Positions 14,432 through 23,291 of a stretch of 32,003 nt of DNA are shown one piece after another. The position numbers and the translations under genes were made by a program. The stretch spans positions 1 through 32,003 of the forward strand of contig CAAFUK010000066.1 of the NCBI GenBank assembly GCA_900766165.1. The letters are read 5' to 3'. The notes under the pieces were generated by a model. That model did no database searches. It saw only the letters and a program-made list of their open reading frames with translations, and was not told the DNA's origin. Numbering within the stretch: the stretch's first letter is position 1; every line of letters begins with the position of its first letter. Origin of the DNA: an uncultured Collinsella sp. (GTDB taxonomy: Bacteria; Actinomycetota; Coriobacteriia; Coriobacteriales; Coriobacteriaceae).

Positions 14432-17149
14432 TCAGTTGTTATTGCCACCATCGAGCAATGCCTCAAAATCCTTCGCCGGCATGGGGCGGTAGTAGAGGAA
14501 GCCCTGAGCGTAGCGGGCGCCCATTTGTCGTAGCATGTTCGCCTGTTCATTTGTCTCGACGCCTTCGACCTCGACGGGCAGATGGAGCGACTGCGCCATT
14601 TCGAGCATCGATGAAATGATTTGCGTGCTGCGGCCTTGATCGCGATCGGTGGGTACAAAGGCGCGGTCGAGCTTGATGACGTCGACGTTGACGTTCTTGA
14701 GCATCGCGAGCGTGGACTGACCGGTGCCAAAATCGTCCATATAGGTCGAGAAGCCGCGGGTGTGCAGGTCGGCCGTCAGTTTGTCCACGGCCTCGGACTC
14801 TCCCGTATAAGCCGTCTCGGTGATCTCGATACGCATGAGCTCGGGCGGTAGGTTGTATTGGGCGGCGAGCGCCCCCATATGCTCGGCAACGTCGCAGGCA
14901 AGGATATCCACGCGCGACACATTAAGCGAAACCGGAACCACACGAAGCCCTCGATCGATGCGCTCGCGCAGCCACGAGGCGACACCCTGCCAAATGTACT
15001 TGTCGAGCGTCACCACAAAGCCGCTTTCCTCGAGTGCGGGGATAAACGTTGCGGGCGAAATGAGAGAGCCGTCCTTGTCAATCCAGCGGGTGAGTGCTTC
15101 GGCACCAATAATCTCGCCGGTTTCCATATCGACCTGGGGCTGCAAGTGGTAGGTGATGCGACCGTCTGAGAGCGCGTACTGGAATTCGGTCAGCGTGCGG
15201 TGGAACACGACTTCGCGCTCGTACTCCGCGGGGCAGAAAATGGCAATGCGCTCCTTAAAGTCGCTTTTTGCGCGCCGATTGGTAAACATGGCCTTTGCCT
15301 GCGCATCGATGGTGATTTCCTCATTGGAGTCGATGGGGTAAACGCCCATGGACGGCCAAAAACCTACGCCGTCGTTGTGCTTGGCTACAGCCTCGCGCAC
15401 GCGCGCATAGACACGGTGAACGAAATCGTGCTCAAAGGGTATGAGCAGACAAAAGTCGTCTTGTCCCCAGTATCCCGCGACACCCATGTTGGCGTTCTCG
15501 ATATCCTTGAGCACCGTGCCCACATCGGCAAGCATACGGTCGCCTTCGGCCTGTCCATACCATTCGTTAAATAGGCGCATGTGGCCCATGTCGACGGTGG
15601 CGATACACCAAGCGCCGTCGCGCCTTGCCTTGATGAAGGCATTGGCACGGCGCATAAACTCGCTGGGGCGGTAGAGGCCTGTGAGCATGTCGAGGTGCTC
15701 GGCGACGGCGCCTTTGCGTTCCATCTCGGGTATGGGCAGACTGTCGTTGGGAACAAGTCCGCCGGCCGTGCGAAGGCGACGATCGAGTTCGCCCAAAACA
15801 GTCGATGCTTGGGAGTCCAGGCGTTCGTAAAAGGTCGGGACGACAAGACAGACGGGAGCAATGGTGTCGCCTGCGATTTGCACAGGAGTGAAAACGGCCT
15901 CTTTAAGGTGGCGGGTCAGTTGCTCGAATGCCTCGTGGTCCAGGTCATTGCTGAGCACGACGAACTGGACGCTACGTGAACGGTAGACCCTGCTCCTGCC
16001 GCGGGTGATCGACAGCATGCGGCCTGCGTATTCGGCGAGCATGTTGTCGACAGCCTCGGCTCCGTAGAGCTCGTTGAGCTTTGTCGTGCCACGAACGCGC
16101 ACCGCTATAAGGCCCGTCTCGCAACGGTCGCAACGACAGGCGTCGATGGCATTGACCAACATGCGCTGGGTGCCGAGGCCTGTCGCGGCGTCGACGGTTT
16201 CGGCAAGTGAGTGGTTGACGAGCTCGCCGACATAGAGCGAGGGGACATTTTCGTCGCCGTCGATGCGAAACCCGCGAGCACGGCAGAGGACGTAGTCGCC
16301 GACGGCATTGCGCACACGATACTGCATGACGCGACGGTGCTTGGTGCCGTTATAGACCTGGTCGATGTCGTTGATGTAGGCCTCAAGGTCATCGGGATGC
16401 ACGCGCGTTTTCCAGTAATCGCGACAGTTGTCTATGTGCTCCGAGGGAAGGCCAAGATCGCGCAAGGCGCCTTGCGACCAAAGGGTGCGATGTTTGTCCA
16501 AGTTCTCGATAAAGAAATAGCGGCCCTCGTTGAGCATCGAAAAGGCGTCGAAAATACGGTCGCTTATTTCGAAGTCGTCGGCGTGGACTTGCGCGATATT
16601 GCGTCGATCAAGGTGCATGGCATGACGTAGCTTGTAGTCGTACATGCGATGGTCGGCATCGAGCGTCATGCGATTGGGGGCTTCGCCCAGGGCGGGGTCG
16701 GCATACGACACTCCATAGCTAAACGAGCGGGGCATCTCGGAATCGTTGTTTTTGAGTAGGACCGTTCGGCAGTGTTCCAGACGTTCGGCGAGGTCGTCCT
16801 CGGTCGCAATCGTAGATAGGATGGCAAACTCGTCGCCGCCTATGCGAAACGCCGCTTCGTCCACTTTCATATACAGCTTGAGATAGAGGCTTACCTGCAA
16901 AATATAGCGGTTGCCCTCGTCATGGCCAAAGACGTCGTTGCAGTGCTTGAGATTGTCGATATCGATGTACGCCATGGTAACGGGGGTGTCCTGCTCCCAG
17001 AGCTCCTCGAGGGAACGGGCAAAGCCGCCGCGGTTGCCAAGTCCAGTAAGCTGGTCGGTAAAGGCGGTCCTAATCAGATCATCCTGGCGCTCGAGAAGGT
17101 CGCGGACGGTCTTTTCGAGCTTCTCGGTATAGTTGTTGGCGCTATCCAT
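14432..17149 (-). CDS. GGDEF-PAS-GGDEF-like-GGDEF-like-EAL c-di-GMP protein
   Basis: A protein of about 905 residues. The first GGDEF domain is intact (LGNRGGFARSLEE, YIDIDNLKHCND, RIGGDEF near residues 103-107). Then come a PAS-like domain (WSQGALRDLGLPSEH, RVHPDDLEAY), a GGDEF-like domain without the motif (TGLGTQRMLVNAI), and a third with GQDDF in place of GGDEF (near 561). The C-terminal EAL phosphodiesterase keeps its metal and substrate residues: AEALTRW (near 683), LNVS, EITET, MDDFGTG, IKLD, VEGVET and AQGF. Both synthesis and breakdown of c-di-GMP are therefore possible. No membrane segment is visible. The frame stays open to a TTG at 17233 that overlaps the upstream gene; ATG 17149 is chosen, though neither has a strong ribosome site. 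Confidence 0.88.
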   Translation of the reverse strand: MDSANNYTEKLEKTVRDLLERQDDLIRTAFTDQLTGLGNRGGFARSLEELWEQDTPVTMAYIDIDNLKHCNDVFGHDEGNRYILQVSLYLKLYMKVDEAAFRIGGDEFAILSTIATEDDLAERLEHCRTVLLKNNDSEMPRSFSYGVSYADPALGEAPNRMTLDADHRMYDYKLRHAMHLDRRNIAQVHADDFEISDRIFDAFSMLNEGRYFFIENLDKHRTLWSQGALRDLGLPSEHIDNCRDYWKTRVHPDDLEAYINDIDQVYNGTKHRRVMQYRVRNAVGDYVLCRARGFRIDGDENVPSLYVGELVNHSLAETVDAATGLGTQRMLVNAIDACRCDRCETGLIAVRVRGTTKLNELYGAEAVDNMLAEYAGRMLSITRGRSRVYRSRSVQFVVLSNDLDHEAFEQLTRHLKEAVFTPVQIAGDTIAPVCLVVPTFYERLDSQASTVLGELDRRLRTAGGLVPNDSLPIPEMERKGAVAEHLDMLTGLYRPSEFMRRANAFIKARRDGAWCIATVDMGHMRLFNEWYGQAEGDRMLADVGTVLKDIENANMGVAGYWGQDDFCLLIPFEHDFVHRVYARVREAVAKHNDGVGFWPSMGVYPIDSNEEITIDAQAKAMFTNRRAKSDFKERIAIFCPAEYEREVVFHRTLTEFQYALSDGRITYHLQPQVDMETGEIIGAEALTRWIDKDGSLISPATFIPALEESGFVVTLDKYIWQGVASWLRERIDRGLRVVPVSLNVSRVDILACDVAEHMGALAAQYNLPPELMRIEITETAYTGESEAVDKLTADLHTRGFSTYMDDFGTGQSTLAMLKNVNVDVIKLDRAFVPTDRDQGRSTQIISSMLEMAQSLHLPVEVEGVETNEQANMLRQMGARYAQGFLYYRPMPAKDFEALLDGGNNN

Positions 17150-17226
17150 AGCTACGCTGCTTTCTTGGGTCGAGGCGCTGCGGCGCACTGGTTGCGCTGC
17201 GCGGTGGGGGCTAAAGGCGTTTGTCG

Positions 17227-20148
17227 TTAACAAGCGGCGCCATGTTGCGGCGGCAGCGTATGGCCGCTGTTCTGCAAAAGGATGCCGCGCGGGTCAATGG
17301 ATGCGCTGTCGGCAATGAGCTCCTCGAACGCATTGATTGGCATGGGGCGGTAGTAGTAAAAACCTTGGACATAGCGCACACCGAGTTCATGCAGAAAAGC
17401 GATTTGCTTGTCGGTCTCGACGCCCTCGACTATGACGGGCATGCCGATTTGCCAAGACATGTTGATGACAGACTTGACGATGCTTTCTCCCTTGTCTGCC
17501 TGACTGGTTTCGACGGGCATGAAACGGCTGTCGAGTTTGATCACATCGGCGTCAATATTCTGCAACATGCTGAGCGACGACGATCCGCTGCCAAAATCGT
17601 CGATGAGCACGGAGAAGCCCAGAGAACGGAGTTTGCTGGCGAGCGTTGTAACATCCTCGGGATTATTGGCGTACGCGCTTTCGGTGATTTCGGCCTTAAC
17701 GTAATGCGTAGGAACGGCATGCCGCATTGCCAGACGTTCGAACTGCTTGGCGACGTCAACCGAGATCAAATCGGTTTGGCTTATGTTGACGGAGAAGGGT
17801 ACGCAGGGCAATCCCTGAGCCAAACGCTCGGAGAGCCATGCAAAAACGAGGCTCCAAATATGGCGATCGAGCGTCACCGCGAAGCCGTTGCGCTCGAGCA
17901 GCGGTACAAACGTACCGGGTGAGACAAAGCCGCCGTCCTCGTCTTTCCAGCGGGCAAGCGCTTCGCCGCCTATGATCTTTTTGGTTTCCATATCATATTG
18001 CGGCTGGATATGGAAGGTTATCCGTCCCTGGTTTAGAGCGTGCTGGAATGCCGAGAGCAGATGGTCCTCGCGCTCGCGTTGCGCGTAGGTCTCGGGTTCA
18101 AAGAACTTGATGCGGTCTCTAAAATCGTGGCGCGCGCGGGTGAGCGCGGCCTTTGCGTGGTCGTAGAGCAAAATGTTGATGCGTTCTTCTGAACCTACGG
18201 GGCAAACGCCGAAGGCGGGCAAAAAGCCGACCGAGTCGTCGCGCGTGGCGACGATGCCCCGGATGCGTTCGTAGAGCGTGTCGATGGTCCCGCGGTCGCC
18301 GGGGAGATAGGCGACAAAGTCGTCCTGGCCCCAGTACCCGGCGATCCCGCCACAATCGGCTTGTAACGTCTGCAGCGCGCTTCCTACCTCGGCAATGAGG
18401 GTATCGCCTGCCTGGCGTCCGTACCACTCGTTAAAGACGCGCATGCGTCCCAGGTCGATGGCGACAATGGCGCGGTCTTCGTTGGGGTGCGCGGACCGAT
18501 GCGTGTCGGCGACGTGTAGAAAATCATTGCCGCGCATGAGACCGGTCATCTTGTCCCGTCGGTCGTACGCGGCAAAACTACCGACTTGGGTCAAAGCGCT
18601 TGGACTGTGATGTGTCGGAGCCGTGCTGCGTATCTCGGCGTCAAGGCGGCGATTGAGGCTGGACAGCACCGTGAGCGGCTGCGAGGTGATAGACGAATAA
18701 CGCGCAAAGGTCGTGTGGGCGACAGGGACGATATCGATGTCATGCACCGTGATGGGGGCCATGAGCGTTTGCCACAGCCTTTGGGCGGCATCGGAAAGAT
18801 CGATGTCGGGCTGGCTGTCAAACATAAGAACAAACTGCAGGCCATATGAGCGGAAGAACTCGGGCGATTCGGGGAGCTGAGACAGGATGCGCCCAGTGAG
18901 CTCCATGAGAACATCGTTGCCCGTTTGGTAGCCATAGACGGCATTGATACGGTCGATGTTCTCGAACTTAAACGCCACCAAATCGGTGGGTTTGGCGAGT
19001 TCCCTACGCTTCTCGATAGCCGCCATCAGTGCGCGCACATCGCCCACACCGGTAGCGGGATCGGTGCTTTCGACAATGCTCGCGTTTGTGATGGAGCCGG
19101 CAAACAGCGTGGGCTCACTTTCGTTGCCGTCAAGACGTATGCCGGAGCACGTGACAGTAATGTATCGGCCGCTTGCATCCTTGGCGCGATAGCGCATTCT
19201 GTGACGGTGTTTTTTGCCGGACATCACCTCTTCGATATCCTGGCGCCAGGCATCGATGTCGTCGGGATGGATGTGTTGCGACCATACCTTGTCCATCTGA
19301 TGGACGTTTCCGGCTGGTAGGCCAAAATCCTGTACAGCGTTTTGAGACCAATGAGACTGATCGGTGTCGACGTTGCAGATAAACAGGTAGCGTCCGGTAT
19401 CCGTGAGCGATAGCGCCTGGAAGATGCGGTCCCGCACGTCAAGAAAATCGTCAAAGGTGTCGAGTGCGCGATACTGCTCGTTGAACGCTTTGTTCATGCG
19501 ATTGCGTGTGGCGTTGGCGAATTTGTAGTCGTACATGTGCCGGTCTGCCTCGGCCGTCATCTTGTGGAACACATCGCCTGCCTTGGGATTGGCGTGGGCG
19601 CAACCGTAGCTGTAGCTCATGGGAGTCTGGCCATCATCGAACGTCGAGCTGGCAAGAGAAGCCCGGCAGGCCTCGAGCCGCTGGTTGAGCATCTCAACCG
19701 AATCGGTTATAGAGATGAGCACGAACTCGTCGCCGCCTATGCGGTAGATGCGCTCATCGGGACGGCAGTGCAGCTTAAGGCAGTCGGCGACCTTGATGAT
19801 GTAGCGGTTGCCTGCTGGGTGTCCAAAATGGTCGTTGCAGACTTTAAGACCGTCGATATCGATATAGGCAATCGTGTGTTCGAGCTGTCGATCCCAAACA
19901 CATGTAATGTCATGGTTGTAGGCGGTGCGGTTGGGCAGGCCCGTGAGCGAATCGATGTAGGCATCGGCTTTGAGTTGCACGATGCGGTCGTTTAGGTGGG
20001 CGGCGGCATTGGTTGCTTCTGCGAGCAGGCGCTCGGCCTCGGGCTGCTGTGCGCCGTAGAGCTTCGATAACTCGGCGAGACAGGTGTTGAACTGGTCGAT
20101 CTCGTTGTGCTGTTGCGGCTCGGCACCCTGCACCTCGTTTGTTTCCAT
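17227..20148 (-). CDS. GGDEF-PAS-GGDEF-like-GGDEF-like-EAL c-di-GMP protein, paralog
   Basis: A 973-residue protein with the same domain order as the downstream gene. A helical N terminus leads to an intact GGDEF domain (LPNRTAYNHD, YIDIDGLKVCND, RIGGDEF near residues 137-141, with RPDE at the inhibition-site position). Next are a PAS-like domain (WSQNAVQDFGLPAGN, HIHPDDIDAW), a GGDEF-like domain without the motif (TGVGDVRALMAAI), another with GQDDF (near 607), and an EAL domain with GEALARW (near 728), VNIS, EITES, IDDFGSG, IKLD, VEGVET and VQGF. Cyclase and phosphodiesterase centres both look competent. ATG 20148 with GAGGCGGGGG upstream is preferred to ATG 20166, which has no ribosome site. 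It is first in the run of three genes and probably drives their transcription. Confidence 0.88.
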   Translation of the reverse strand: METNEVQGAEPQQHNEIDQFNTCLAELSKLYGAQQPEAERLLAEATNAAAHLNDRIVQLKADAYIDSLTGLPNRTAYNHDITCVWDRQLEHTIAYIDIDGLKVCNDHFGHPAGNRYIIKVADCLKLHCRPDERIYRIGGDEFVLISITDSVEMLNQRLEACRASLASSTFDDGQTPMSYSYGCAHANPKAGDVFHKMTAEADRHMYDYKFANATRNRMNKAFNEQYRALDTFDDFLDVRDRIFQALSLTDTGRYLFICNVDTDQSHWSQNAVQDFGLPAGNVHQMDKVWSQHIHPDDIDAWRQDIEEVMSGKKHRHRMRYRAKDASGRYITVTCSGIRLDGNESEPTLFAGSITNASIVESTDPATGVGDVRALMAAIEKRRELAKPTDLVAFKFENIDRINAVYGYQTGNDVLMELTGRILSQLPESPEFFRSYGLQFVLMFDSQPDIDLSDAAQRLWQTLMAPITVHDIDIVPVAHTTFARYSSITSQPLTVLSSLNRRLDAEIRSTAPTHHSPSALTQVGSFAAYDRRDKMTGLMRGNDFLHVADTHRSAHPNEDRAIVAIDLGRMRVFNEWYGRQAGDTLIAEVGSALQTLQADCGGIAGYWGQDDFVAYLPGDRGTIDTLYERIRGIVATRDDSVGFLPAFGVCPVGSEERINILLYDHAKAALTRARHDFRDRIKFFEPETYAQREREDHLLSAFQHALNQGRITFHIQPQYDMETKKIIGGEALARWKDEDGGFVSPGTFVPLLERNGFAVTLDRHIWSLVFAWLSERLAQGLPCVPFSVNISQTDLISVDVAKQFERLAMRHAVPTHYVKAEITESAYANNPEDVTTLASKLRSLGFSVLIDDFGSGSSSLSMLQNIDADVIKLDSRFMPVETSQADKGESIVKSVINMSWQIGMPVIVEGVETDKQIAFLHELGVRYVQGFYYYRPMPINAFEELIADSASIDPRGILLQNSGHTLPPQHGAAC

Positions 20149-20250
20149 GCCCCCGCCTCGTTGCATTGCTGAGCTTATTTGTCAGCTTGCTGTTTGTTAT
20201 CGAAAAGTACTGAATAGTATAAACATCTTATAGGCGCGCAAGGGGATGGC

Positions 20251-20272
20251 AACGCCGCGAGGCGTTTTTTAT
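20251..20272 (+). terminator. Terminator-like hairpin in a divergent intergenic region
   Basis: AACGCC, GCGA and GGCGTT form a tight hairpin followed by TTTTATT on the plus strand; GGGGAT and ATTCCCC around it may extend it. No plus-strand gene lies upstream, so its purpose is unclear. It may end a short unannotated RNA or block read-through into the lipase promoter. Confidence 0.6.
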
Positions 20273-20327
20273 TCCCCAAACGGCAACGCCTGGGTGCGCA
20301 TGAAAAATGCGACTGGGGCGGTATATG

Positions 20328-20356
20328 TTGACGGGTATACTTGTTCCGTTTAAATT
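20328..20356 (+). promoter_or_regulatory. Sigma70-type promoter of the patatin-like gene
   Basis: TTGACG (20328-20333) and TAAATT (20351-20356) are separated by 17 bp, a near-consensus pair. Transcription would begin near 20363, leaving a leader of about 15 nt with GGAG at 20366-20369 before ATG 20378. Confidence 0.65.
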
Positions 20357-20377
20357 TGCGGGGACGGAGATGGTCGC

Positions 20378-21247
20378 ATGACACAGCCAAATATGACGCG
20401 CACGGTGGGGCTTGCGCTCGAGGGAGGCGGCTATCGCGGTATGTATACGGCGGGCGTGCTCGACGTTTGGATGGAGCACGGTTTGACCTGCGACCATATG
20501 GTGGGTGTCTCGGCGGGCGCGGCGTTTGGCTACAACTTTAAATCGCGGCAGATTGGGCGCGCCATTCGCTACAACAAGGCCTATTGTGCCGACAAGCGCT
20601 ATGCGAGCGTGACAAGCTGGCTGCGAACCGGTGACATGTTCAATGCCGATTTTGCCTATCATGAGGTGCCTATCGAGCGCGATCCCATCGACTTGGAAGC
20701 GTATCGCGCCTGCCCCATGCGATTTACGTGCGTGTGTACCGATATCGAGACGGGCAAGGCTGTCTATCACGATTTGCCGTATGGCGACGAGCGCGATATC
20801 GAGTGGATCCGGGCGTCGTCTGCTATTCCTGTGGCGACGCGTCCCGTTGCTATTGGCGGGCATAAGTATCTGGATGGTGGCGTGGCTGATTCTATCCCCA
20901 GCGCATGGCTGTTTGCGCAGGGGTATGACCGCAGTATCGTGGTGCTCACGCAGCCGGCGGGCTTTGTGAAGCAGCCTAACAGCGTGATGCCCATGCTGCG
21001 GCGCGTGTTCCGTCACTACCCGGAGTTTGTTGCAGCGCTTGAGCATCGGCATGAGGTCTACAATGCCACGCTCGATGACCTGGCACGTCGCGAGGCTGCC
21101 GGCGAAATCTTTGTGGTGCGGCCGAGCGAGTCGGTGAAGGTGCCGTCGCTGTGCCGCGAACCGGATGAGCTCGAGCGCATCTACCAGGTCGGCCGCCACG
21201 ATGCGGAGGCGACCTTGCCCGTGCTGGAAGCGTATCTGGCGGAGTAA
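20378..21247 (+). CDS. Patatin-like phospholipase
   Basis: A 289-residue patatin-family lipid acyl hydrolase. The oxyanion-hole loop is LALEGGGYRGMY (Gly16-Gly18 with Arg20), the nucleophile Ser45 lies in GVSAG, and the second member of the Ser-Asp dyad is Asp166 in YLDGG. Family members cleave acyl chains from phospholipids or other lipids. The length and the RYNKAYC and HEVYN segments fit the bacterial YjjU-type subgroup. No signal peptide is seen, so it is likely cytosolic or peripheral to the membrane. It is transcribed alone from its own promoter and ends before a long hairpin shared with thiE. Confidence 0.92.
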   Translation: MTQPNMTRTVGLALEGGGYRGMYTAGVLDVWMEHGLTCDHMVGVSAGAAFGYNFKSRQIGRAIRYNKAYCADKRYASVTSWLRTGDMFNADFAYHEVPIERDPIDLEAYRACPMRFTCVCTDIETGKAVYHDLPYGDERDIEWIRASSAIPVATRPVAIGGHKYLDGGVADSIPSAWLFAQGYDRSIVVLTQPAGFVKQPNSVMPMLRRVFRHYPEFVAALEHRHEVYNATLDDLARREAAGEIFVVRPSESVKVPSLCREPDELERIYQVGRHDAEATLPVLEAYLAE

Positions 21248-21256
21248 GAGTCGCAT

Positions 21257-21306
21257 GCGGAAAGCGCATCCCGGAATGGACGTTCGAACCGGGATGCGCT
21301 TTCCGC
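21257..21306. terminator. Long hairpin between convergent patatin and thiE genes
   Basis: A perfect 18-bp stem, GCGGAAAGCGCATCCCGG (21257-21274) with its complement (21289-21306), and a 14-nt loop. It starts 9 nt after the lipase stop and ends 42 nt before the thiE stop. T-runs are weak on both sides, but stability and position suggest a two-way terminator. Confidence 0.8.
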
Positions 21307-21348
21307 TATTGAAGATATGAGGTTGCGAATCAGCTGCTTGGCCTATGC

Positions 21349-22044
21349 CTATGCCTGCTGCCAGGTGTCGACGAGCTCCTTAGCTGCGGCGTGGGGGTCG
21401 TCGGCACTGCAGACGGCGCTCACCACAAAGAAGCCGTCGACGCCGGTGGCCTTGAGCTGCGGCAGGTCGGCCGTCTTGACGCCGCCGCCCACCACGATGG
21501 GCACGGGGCTTGCCGCGTGGAGTGCGGCCAGGTCCTCAAAGCTTTTGGTGATGATGGAGCCGTCGGCCGCGCGTCCGCAATCGCGCTTGGTCTCGGTCTC
21601 GTGGAGCGGGCCGATGCCCAGGTAGTCGACCAGACTCATGTCGGCGGTCTTGACGTACTCGAGCATCTCCTCGCAGCGGGCCGAAAGGCCCACGATGGCA
21701 TCGGGGCCCAAAAGTTTGCGGCAGACCTCGACGGGAATATCGCTCTGGCCTACATGCACGCCATCGACAGCAATACCCTGCTCGCGCGCGGCGAGTACGC
21801 AGTCCAGGCGGTCGTCGATTAACAGGGCGACCTGACCGGTCTTGCCGGCCTGTGCGATTGCCTGCGCGGCGTCGCCGGTCAGTGCGATGATCTCGCGGGC
21901 GCTTGCCACCTTGGAGCGCACCTGGATGCAGGTAAAGCCTGCGTCGAGCGCCTGGGCCACCACATCGCCCACGGGACGTCCCAGCGTGTTTTCGGGGCCG
22001 AGTACCAGATAGGCCGAGATATCAAGGTTGTCGCGGGTGCTCAT
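21349..22044 (-). CDS. thiE: Thiamine-phosphate synthase
   Basis: A 231-residue TIM-barrel enzyme that joins the pyrimidine diphosphate (HMP-PP) and thiazole phosphate to give thiamine monophosphate. Family motifs are present: CIQVRSK near the N terminus, LLIDDRLDCVLAA, the GVHVGQSD substrate loop, YLGIGPLHETETK and PIVVGGGVKTADL. It is the last gene of the thiM operon, and its ATG overlaps the stop of the preceding thiamine-binding gene by four bases (ATGA), a sign of translational coupling. The operon is controlled by the upstream TPP riboswitch. Confidence 0.95.
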   Translation of the reverse strand: MSTRDNLDISAYLVLGPENTLGRPVGDVVAQALDAGFTCIQVRSKVASAREIIALTGDAAQAIAQAGKTGQVALLIDDRLDCVLAAREQGIAVDGVHVGQSDIPVEVCRKLLGPDAIVGLSARCEEMLEYVKTADMSLVDYLGIGPLHETETKRDCGRAADGSIITKSFEDLAALHAASPVPIVVGGGVKTADLPQLKATGVDGFFVVSAVCSADDPHAAAKELVDTWQQA

Positions 22045-22382
22045 CGTGCTTCCTCCTGCTTTTTTATTTGCGCTTCCATGCGCTCGAGTTTGCCGGTCAT
22101 GGTGTCGGTAAATCCGGGTCGAATATCGGCCTTGAGCACGACTTCGGTGCGGATGCCCTTGCTCGCCAACACAAAGGTTGCGTCGCGCACGACCTGCATG
22201 ACCTCGTCCCAGTCGCCCTCGATTTCGGTGAACATCGAGGTGGTGCGGTTGGGAAGGCCGCTCTCGCGAATGACGCGCACGACCTCGGCGACCTCGGCGG
22301 AGAGTTCATCGCCGGTGCCGCACGGGGCGATGGCCACAGCGACGAGCGTGTTCATGCCAGTATTGGTTGCGGGCTCGGACAT
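22041..22382 (-). CDS. MTH1187/YkoF-type thiamine-binding protein (DUF77)
   Basis: A 113-residue protein of the MTH1187/YqgV group (thiamine-binding protein, PF01910). VAVAIAPCGTGDELSAEVAEVVRVI and SMFTEIEGDWDEVMQVVRDAT are the typical ferredoxin-like repeats, and members bind thiamine-type ligands as oligomers. The function may be transport or buffering of thiamine or HMP in the cytosol. ATG 22382 has GAGGAGG at good spacing; an internal ATG at 22355 has none. It sits 3 bp after thiM and overlaps thiE by 4 bp. Its place within a salvage operon supports a link to thiamine. Confidence 0.88.
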   Translation of the reverse strand: MSEPATNTGMNTLVAVAIAPCGTGDELSAEVAEVVRVIRESGLPNRTTSMFTEIEGDWDEVMQVVRDATFVLASKGIRTEVVLKADIRPGFTDTMTGKLERMEAQIKKQEEAR

Positions 22383-22385
22383 GGC

Positions 22386-23225
22386 TTATGCCTCCTCGAG
22401 CTCGAGCTGGTTGTTGGCGATGTCCTGGGCGGTTGCGCGGTAGAGCTCGTCGATAAAGGCAACCTTAAAGCTTGCCGGGGCATCGGCGACGGCGGCGGCA
22501 CGCGTGCCGGCAACGTTGTAGACGGCGGTACCGCAGACTGCCGCCGTAAACGGATCGGTGACGCAGGCGTACACGGCCAGCACGCCGCCCTGCGAGCAGC
22601 CGCAGCCGGTGATCTTTGACATGAGTGGGCTGCCGCCGTGGGACTTGGCCACGGTCGTGCCGTCGGTGATTAGGTCGACTTCGCCCGAGACCACTACGGC
22701 GCCGCCGGTGTAACGGGCGAGCGCCACGGCGGCATCGCGGGCGGCGTCGACCGTGTCGGTGGTATCGACACCGCGCACGCGGCTCAGATCAGCCGCCTCG
22801 CCCTCAAGACCCCACAGGCCGGCGAGTGCGATGATCTCGGAGGCGTTGCCGCGCACGATGGCGGGCTTGTACTGCTTGAGCTCGTTTACCAGCTGGGTGC
22901 GCAGGCTGCCGATGCCCAGGCCCACCGGATCGAGCACCCAGGGCTTGCCGGCGTCGTGTGCCGCCTTGGCCGCGCGGGGAATCGTCTGCTCGTAGATGGG
23001 GAAGAGCGTGCCCATGTTGAGATAGATGGCGCCGCCGCCGGCAACGAGCGCCTCGCCCTCGTCGGGCAGATAGACCATGGCGGCCGAACCGCCCGCGGCG
23101 AGTTGCGCGTTGGCGACAAAGTCGATCGTCACCGTGTTGGTGATGGAGCCGGCCATCGGATTGGTGGCGCGAATCTCCTCCACGGCCTTGACCATATGTT
23201 GCTTAAGCTGTTCCGAATCAATCAC
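22386..23225 (-). CDS. thiM: Hydroxyethylthiazole kinase
   Basis: A 279-residue ribokinase-fold enzyme that phosphorylates the thiazole alcohol of thiamine (THZ) for salvage. Features are SITNTVTIDFVANAQLAAGGS near the N terminus, the WVLDPVGLG loop, IVRGNASEI, VVVSGEVDLI and the anion-hole motif MSKITGCGCSQGG. The start is GTG 23225, 8 nt after AAGGAGG; the frame stays open upstream but runs back through the riboswitch. It is first in the thiM, thiamine-binding, thiE operon. ThiC and ThiD are not in the window. Confidence 0.94.
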   Translation of the reverse strand: MIDSEQLKQHMVKAVEEIRATNPMAGSITNTVTIDFVANAQLAAGGSAAMVYLPDEGEALVAGGGAIYLNMGTLFPIYEQTIPRAAKAAHDAGKPWVLDPVGLGIGSLRTQLVNELKQYKPAIVRGNASEIIALAGLWGLEGEAADLSRVRGVDTTDTVDAARDAAVALARYTGGAVVVSGEVDLITDGTTVAKSHGGSPLMSKITGCGCSQGGVLAVYACVTDPFTAAVCGTAVYNVAGTRAAAVADAPASFKVAFIDELYRATAQDIANNQLELEEA

Positions 23226-23230
23226 TGCAC

Positions 23231-23245
23231 ATGCCTCCTTGGCAT
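23231..23245 (-). promoter_or_regulatory. Small hairpin around the thiM ribosome site
   Basis: On the minus strand ATGCC and GGCAT pair around the loop AAGGA, which puts the ribosome site AAGGAGG in loop and stem. It may tune thiM translation in addition to the terminator. Short and possibly accidental. Confidence 0.35.
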
Positions 23246-23250
23246 AGAAA

Positions 23251-23278
23251 AGGGGCGCTGTGCATAGACAGCGCCCCT
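23251..23278 (-). terminator. Riboswitch terminator before thiM
   Basis: An 11-bp stem (AGGGGCGCTGT with its complement, 6-nt loop CTATGC) followed by TTTTCT on the minus strand. It lies between the TPP aptamer and the thiM start and is the likely expression platform. Confidence 0.88.
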
Positions 23279-23291
23279 GCAAAGGCGGCAT

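Noticed and set aside
20228..21256. Open frame of 342 codons on the minus strand
   Set aside because: It is antisense to the patatin-like gene and starts within the terminator stem; composition is that of a shadow frame.
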